The position numbers and the translations under genes are program-made. Source: STF1-107 sp964457935 (GTDB lineage: Bacteria; Bacillota; Clostridia; Christensenellales; UBA1242). From it: DNA of 13,590 nt. The notes under the pieces were generated by a model. The model had not been told where the DNA came from. It saw nothing but the letters and a program-made list of their open reading frames with translations, and did not search any database. Location of the stretch: positions 1 to 13,590 of the forward strand of contig CAYWFC010000026.1 of NCBI GenBank assembly GCA_964457935.1. Reading direction: 5' to 3'. Below are positions 13,451 to 13,590 of this stretch, one piece after another. Position 1 is the first letter of the stretch. Each line of letters starts with the position of its first letter.

Positions 13451-13590
13451 GTTTGCCTGGTCAGACGGTCGCAGTGTCGGTGTAGCGCCGACAGTGAGGA
13501 AAGTCCGAGCTTCACAGGAGAATGGTGCTGGCTAAATACCAGTGAAGGTAACTTTAAGGAAAGTGCAACAGAAAATAACCGCTATTCGTA
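13451..13590 (+). ncRNA. rnpB: RNase P RNA, class A, 5' part (cut by window edge)
   Basis: This is the catalytic RNA of ribonuclease P, which matures tRNA 5' ends. Recognisable conserved elements in order are GAGGAAAGTCCGAGCTTCAC (from 13495), AGGAGAATGGTGCTGG, AATACCAGTGAAGGTAACTT, and AAGGAAAGTGCAACAGAAAA, followed by TAACCGC near the right edge. The GTCGGTGTAGCGCCGAC hairpin forms an early helix. The first base is set by the promoter, within a few nt. The 3' half is outside the window. Confidence 0.93.

Overview
The window looks like a chromosomal core region of a spore-forming member of the Clostridia/Firmicutes. Five things support this. The heat-shock operon has the order hrcA-grpE-dnaK-dnaJ with a CIRCE operator. 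The lepA-hemW-hrcA linkage and the cluster rpmB / asp23(yloU) / fakA(yloV) both have the Bacillus arrangement. There is an intact pro-sigma-K gene. There is also a probable 29-codon spoVM gene, too short for ordinary gene calling, beside rpmB as in Bacillus. I cannot name a genus.

Layout, left to right. 1-760 is an accessory-looking stretch on the minus strand: the 5' part of a DUF11-repeat protein running off the window edge, then an 80-residue very basic Cys-rich protein. 802-989 holds a bidirectional terminator and a three-copy direct repeat that includes the stop codon of fakA. 983-2973 (minus) is asp23-fakA, divergent from rpmB (3099-3281, plus). 3321-3552 carries the candidate spoVM, which converges on and overlaps the end of dnaJ. 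3544-8021 (minus) is hrcA-grpE-dnaK-dnaJ with a promoter and CIRCE at 8049-8109. 8174-11493 (minus) is lepA-hemW-hypothetical, closed by a terminator that separates it from the heat-shock operon. sigK (11647-12351, plus) is divergent from lepA and is followed by a degenerate copy of its own 3' end. 12555-13250 (minus) is a glycerophosphodiester phosphodiesterase. From 13451 (plus) the 5' part of RNase P RNA runs off the right edge, behind a full-consensus promoter and a three-copy upstream repeat.

The genes cover protein folding (DnaK/DnaJ/GrpE, repressed by HrcA), translation (LepA, L28, RNase P RNA), heme delivery (HemW), fatty-acid phosphorylation and lipid turnover (FakA, GDPD), and late mother-cell sporulation (pro-sigma-K, SpoVM). 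The most useful observations are the unannotated spoVM and its antisense relation to the dnaK operon, the repeated UP/-35 modules before rnpB, the duplicated stop-codon regions after sigK and fakA, a probable near-leaderless lepA mRNA, and a local excess of the tetranucleotide CTAG. No wholly new system is evident. The left-edge Cys-rich and DUF11 genes are the least explained part.
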